From the NCBI GenBank assembly GCA_021732005.1, contig JAKFVT010000003.1:1-64000 (forward strand): DNA of 64,000 nt. The letters run 5' to 3'. Under the pieces are notes generated by a model that worked only from the letters and a program-made list of their open reading frames with translations, was not told the DNA's origin and ran no database searches. Source of the stretch: Mycobacterium sp. (GTDB lineage: Bacteria; Actinomycetota; Actinomycetes; Mycobacteriales; Mycobacteriaceae). The translations under genes and the position numbers were made by a program. This document shows, one piece after another, positions 63,160 through 64,000 of the stretch. The stretch's first letter is position 1. The number at the start of each line of letters is the position of its first letter.

Positions 63160-63185
63160 GAGTCCCGGCCGATCGGCCGGGACTC
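63160..63185. terminator. Bidirectional terminator between bagB and whiB4
   Basis: GAGTCCCGGCC-GATC-GGCCGGGACTC is a perfect 11-bp stem with a 4-nt loop (63160-63185), 3 bp after the bagB stop and 10 bp before the convergent whiB4 stop. TCTTTAC follows on the minus strand, CACGCAAAAAT on the plus strand. Confidence 0.8.
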
Positions 63186-63195
63186 CACGCAAAAA

Positions 63196-63549
63196 TTAGC
63201 TGACGCTGCGGTGCTTGCGCTGCGCGGCGAAGAATTCCGACCAGGACACCACTTCAGGGTGCTGCTTGAGCAGTGCGCGACGCTGACGTTCCGTCATGCC
63301 GCCCCACACACCGAACTCCACACGATTGTCGAGCGCATCCGCGCCACACTCGGCCATGACCGGACAGTGACGGCAGATGACCGCGGCCTTGCGCTGGGCG
63401 GCGCCGCGGACAAATAGCTCGTCAGGATCGGTTGACCGGCACAGAGCTCGTGAAACCCACGCGATCCGGGCTTCCCCGTCCGCACTTGGGATGGATCCGT
63501 GCAAAAGCGCTGCGCTTGGCTTGCGAACAGCGGTCCGAATACCTGACAC
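63196..63549 (-). CDS. whiB4: Redox-sensing iron-sulfur regulator WhiB4
   Basis: The 117-residue protein has the WhiB cluster-binding cysteines at about 37, 59, 62 and 68 (RALCRSTDP and CRHCPVMAEC), then the VWGGMTERQRRALL turn and basic segment. WhiB4 (Rv3681c) loses its 4Fe-4S cluster in oxygen, forms disulfides and condenses DNA, restraining antioxidant genes. The GTG at 63549 has GAAGGGGA upstream and gives the VSGIR start resembling MSGTR of M. tuberculosis. It is divergent from ponA2. Confidence 0.95.
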   Translation of the reverse strand: MSGIRTAVRKPSAALLHGSIPSADGEARIAWVSRALCRSTDPDELFVRGAAQRKAAVICRHCPVMAECGADALDNRVEFGVWGGMTERQRRALLKQHPEVVSWSEFFAAQRKHRSVS

Positions 63550-63841
63550 CGACGGTCCCCTTCGTCCGGCCGCTGTCTGCGGCTGACAATCTTCTGGTGT
63601 AGGCCGCGTATGCGATCTACGCCACATTGCGACTTGGAGTGTTACCTGTATCGCACTGTCTGTTTAAGTTAGGTGGTCAGGTATCTTTTGCGCAACAGTT
63701 GAATCACAGGTTTTTTGGGACGACCGTCCAGACCGATCATGAACTGGCATTTTCTGACTAACGCGTAAATACGGTCGATATCCTCGTAGGCCGAGGGACG
63801 CTGCGCAAGAGCCGTCCCGGTCTCTCGTTACTCTGTAGCTC
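63550..63841. other. Divergent whiB4-ponA2 control region
   Basis: This 292-bp gap must contain both promoters. It includes an AT-rich stretch (about 63645-63720, with TTTAAGTTAGG and GCAACAGTTGAATC) unlike the GC-rich surroundings. No gene or clear dyad is visible. Exact promoter elements cannot be fixed by eye. Confidence 0.5.
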
Positions 63842-64000
63842 ATGTCGGAACGCCCGCCAGCCGGGGCCACGATCATCAAGCTGGCCTGGTGCTGCCTGTT
63901 GGCCAGCGTGATACTGGCGGCGCTCCTATTTCCCGTGGTCGGCGGCGTGGGCCTGATTTCCAACCGTGCCTCCGATGTGGTGGCCAACGGCTCGGCCCAG
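63842..64000 (+). CDS. ponA2: Bifunctional penicillin-binding protein PonA2, 5' end only
   Basis: Only the first 53 codons lie in the window. The sequence begins MSERPPAGATIIKLAWCCLL, continues with a transmembrane helix (about 12-36) and SNRASDVVANGSAQ, matching the N-terminus of mycobacterial PonA2 (Rv3682), a class A transglycosylase/transpeptidase involved in peptidoglycan synthesis and stress survival. The catalytic domains are beyond the window. The ATG is at 63842. Confidence 0.9.
   Translation, partial: MSERPPAGATIIKLAWCCLLASVILAALLFPVVGGVGLISNRASDVVANGSAQ

Overview
The window is a 64 kb piece of a high-GC actinobacterial chromosome, almost certainly a non-tuberculous Mycobacterium (Mycolicibacterium-type). 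The evidence is near-complete colinearity with the M. tuberculosis Rv3604c-Rv3682 interval as I remember it, mycobacteria-restricted families (DUF6779, DUF3180, Rv3651-like, Ssd, WhiB4, MarP), GTG/TTG starts, and 4-bp ATGA/GTGA stop-start overlaps. No insertion sequences, prophage or CRISPR arrays were seen. Comparisons with M. tuberculosis are from memory and were not computed.

Layout. 1-6.4 kb (minus): a tightly overlapping ftsH-folE-folP-folB-folK-DUF3180-DUF6779 operon (proteolysis plus pterin/folate synthesis). 6.6-20.6 kb: ephA and a luciferase-like monooxygenase, then small metabolic and regulatory genes, then hpt-tilS-metalloprotease-dacB (minus), ppa, a UraD-like gene, hydrolases and a TetR regulator with a palindromic operator candidate. 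The espACD block that separates ftsH from ephA in M. tuberculosis is absent. 20.7-32.2 kb is the most distinctive region: a TerC-family exporter with a candidate manganese (yybP-ykoY) riboswitch, divergent from a Pls/PosA-type single-module peptide synthetase coupled to an M1 metallopeptidase. This pair feeds with overlapping codons into a flippase, the polyprenyl-phosphate GalNAc synthase pair (ppgS and a DUF2304 partner), then galE1 and a large membrane protein, so a poly-amino-acid synthetase is joined to cell-wall glycan genes.

32.2-43.5 kb: tRNA-Thr(CGT), DNA polymerase III delta', a membrane adenylate cyclase, topA, cspA, the SftH helicase and an Rv3651-type sensor. 43.5-48 kb: a Tad/Flp-like pilus locus led by Ssd (TadZ-like). 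48-49.6 kb holds two structured RNAs flanking a HAD phosphatase: a 6C (B11-type) sRNA on the minus strand and the Ms1/MTS2823 6S-like RNA on the plus strand. A CRP-type palindrome lies inside the Ms1 promoter, and crp itself is in the window at 58.8 kb.

49.6-64 kb: a degenerate Fic-like protein, acs, secreted and membrane serine proteases (Rv3668c-like, MarP), a Nudix hydrolase, a thioredoxin-like protein, nth, crp, a metallo-hydrolase, RidA, two Get3/ArsA ATPases, whiB4 and the 5' end of ponA2. The dipeptide-transport operon that lies before acs in M. tuberculosis is absent. Together these genes serve envelope maintenance, acid/oxidative stress resistance, cofactor and purine salvage, DNA maintenance and cAMP signalling (cyclase plus CRP).
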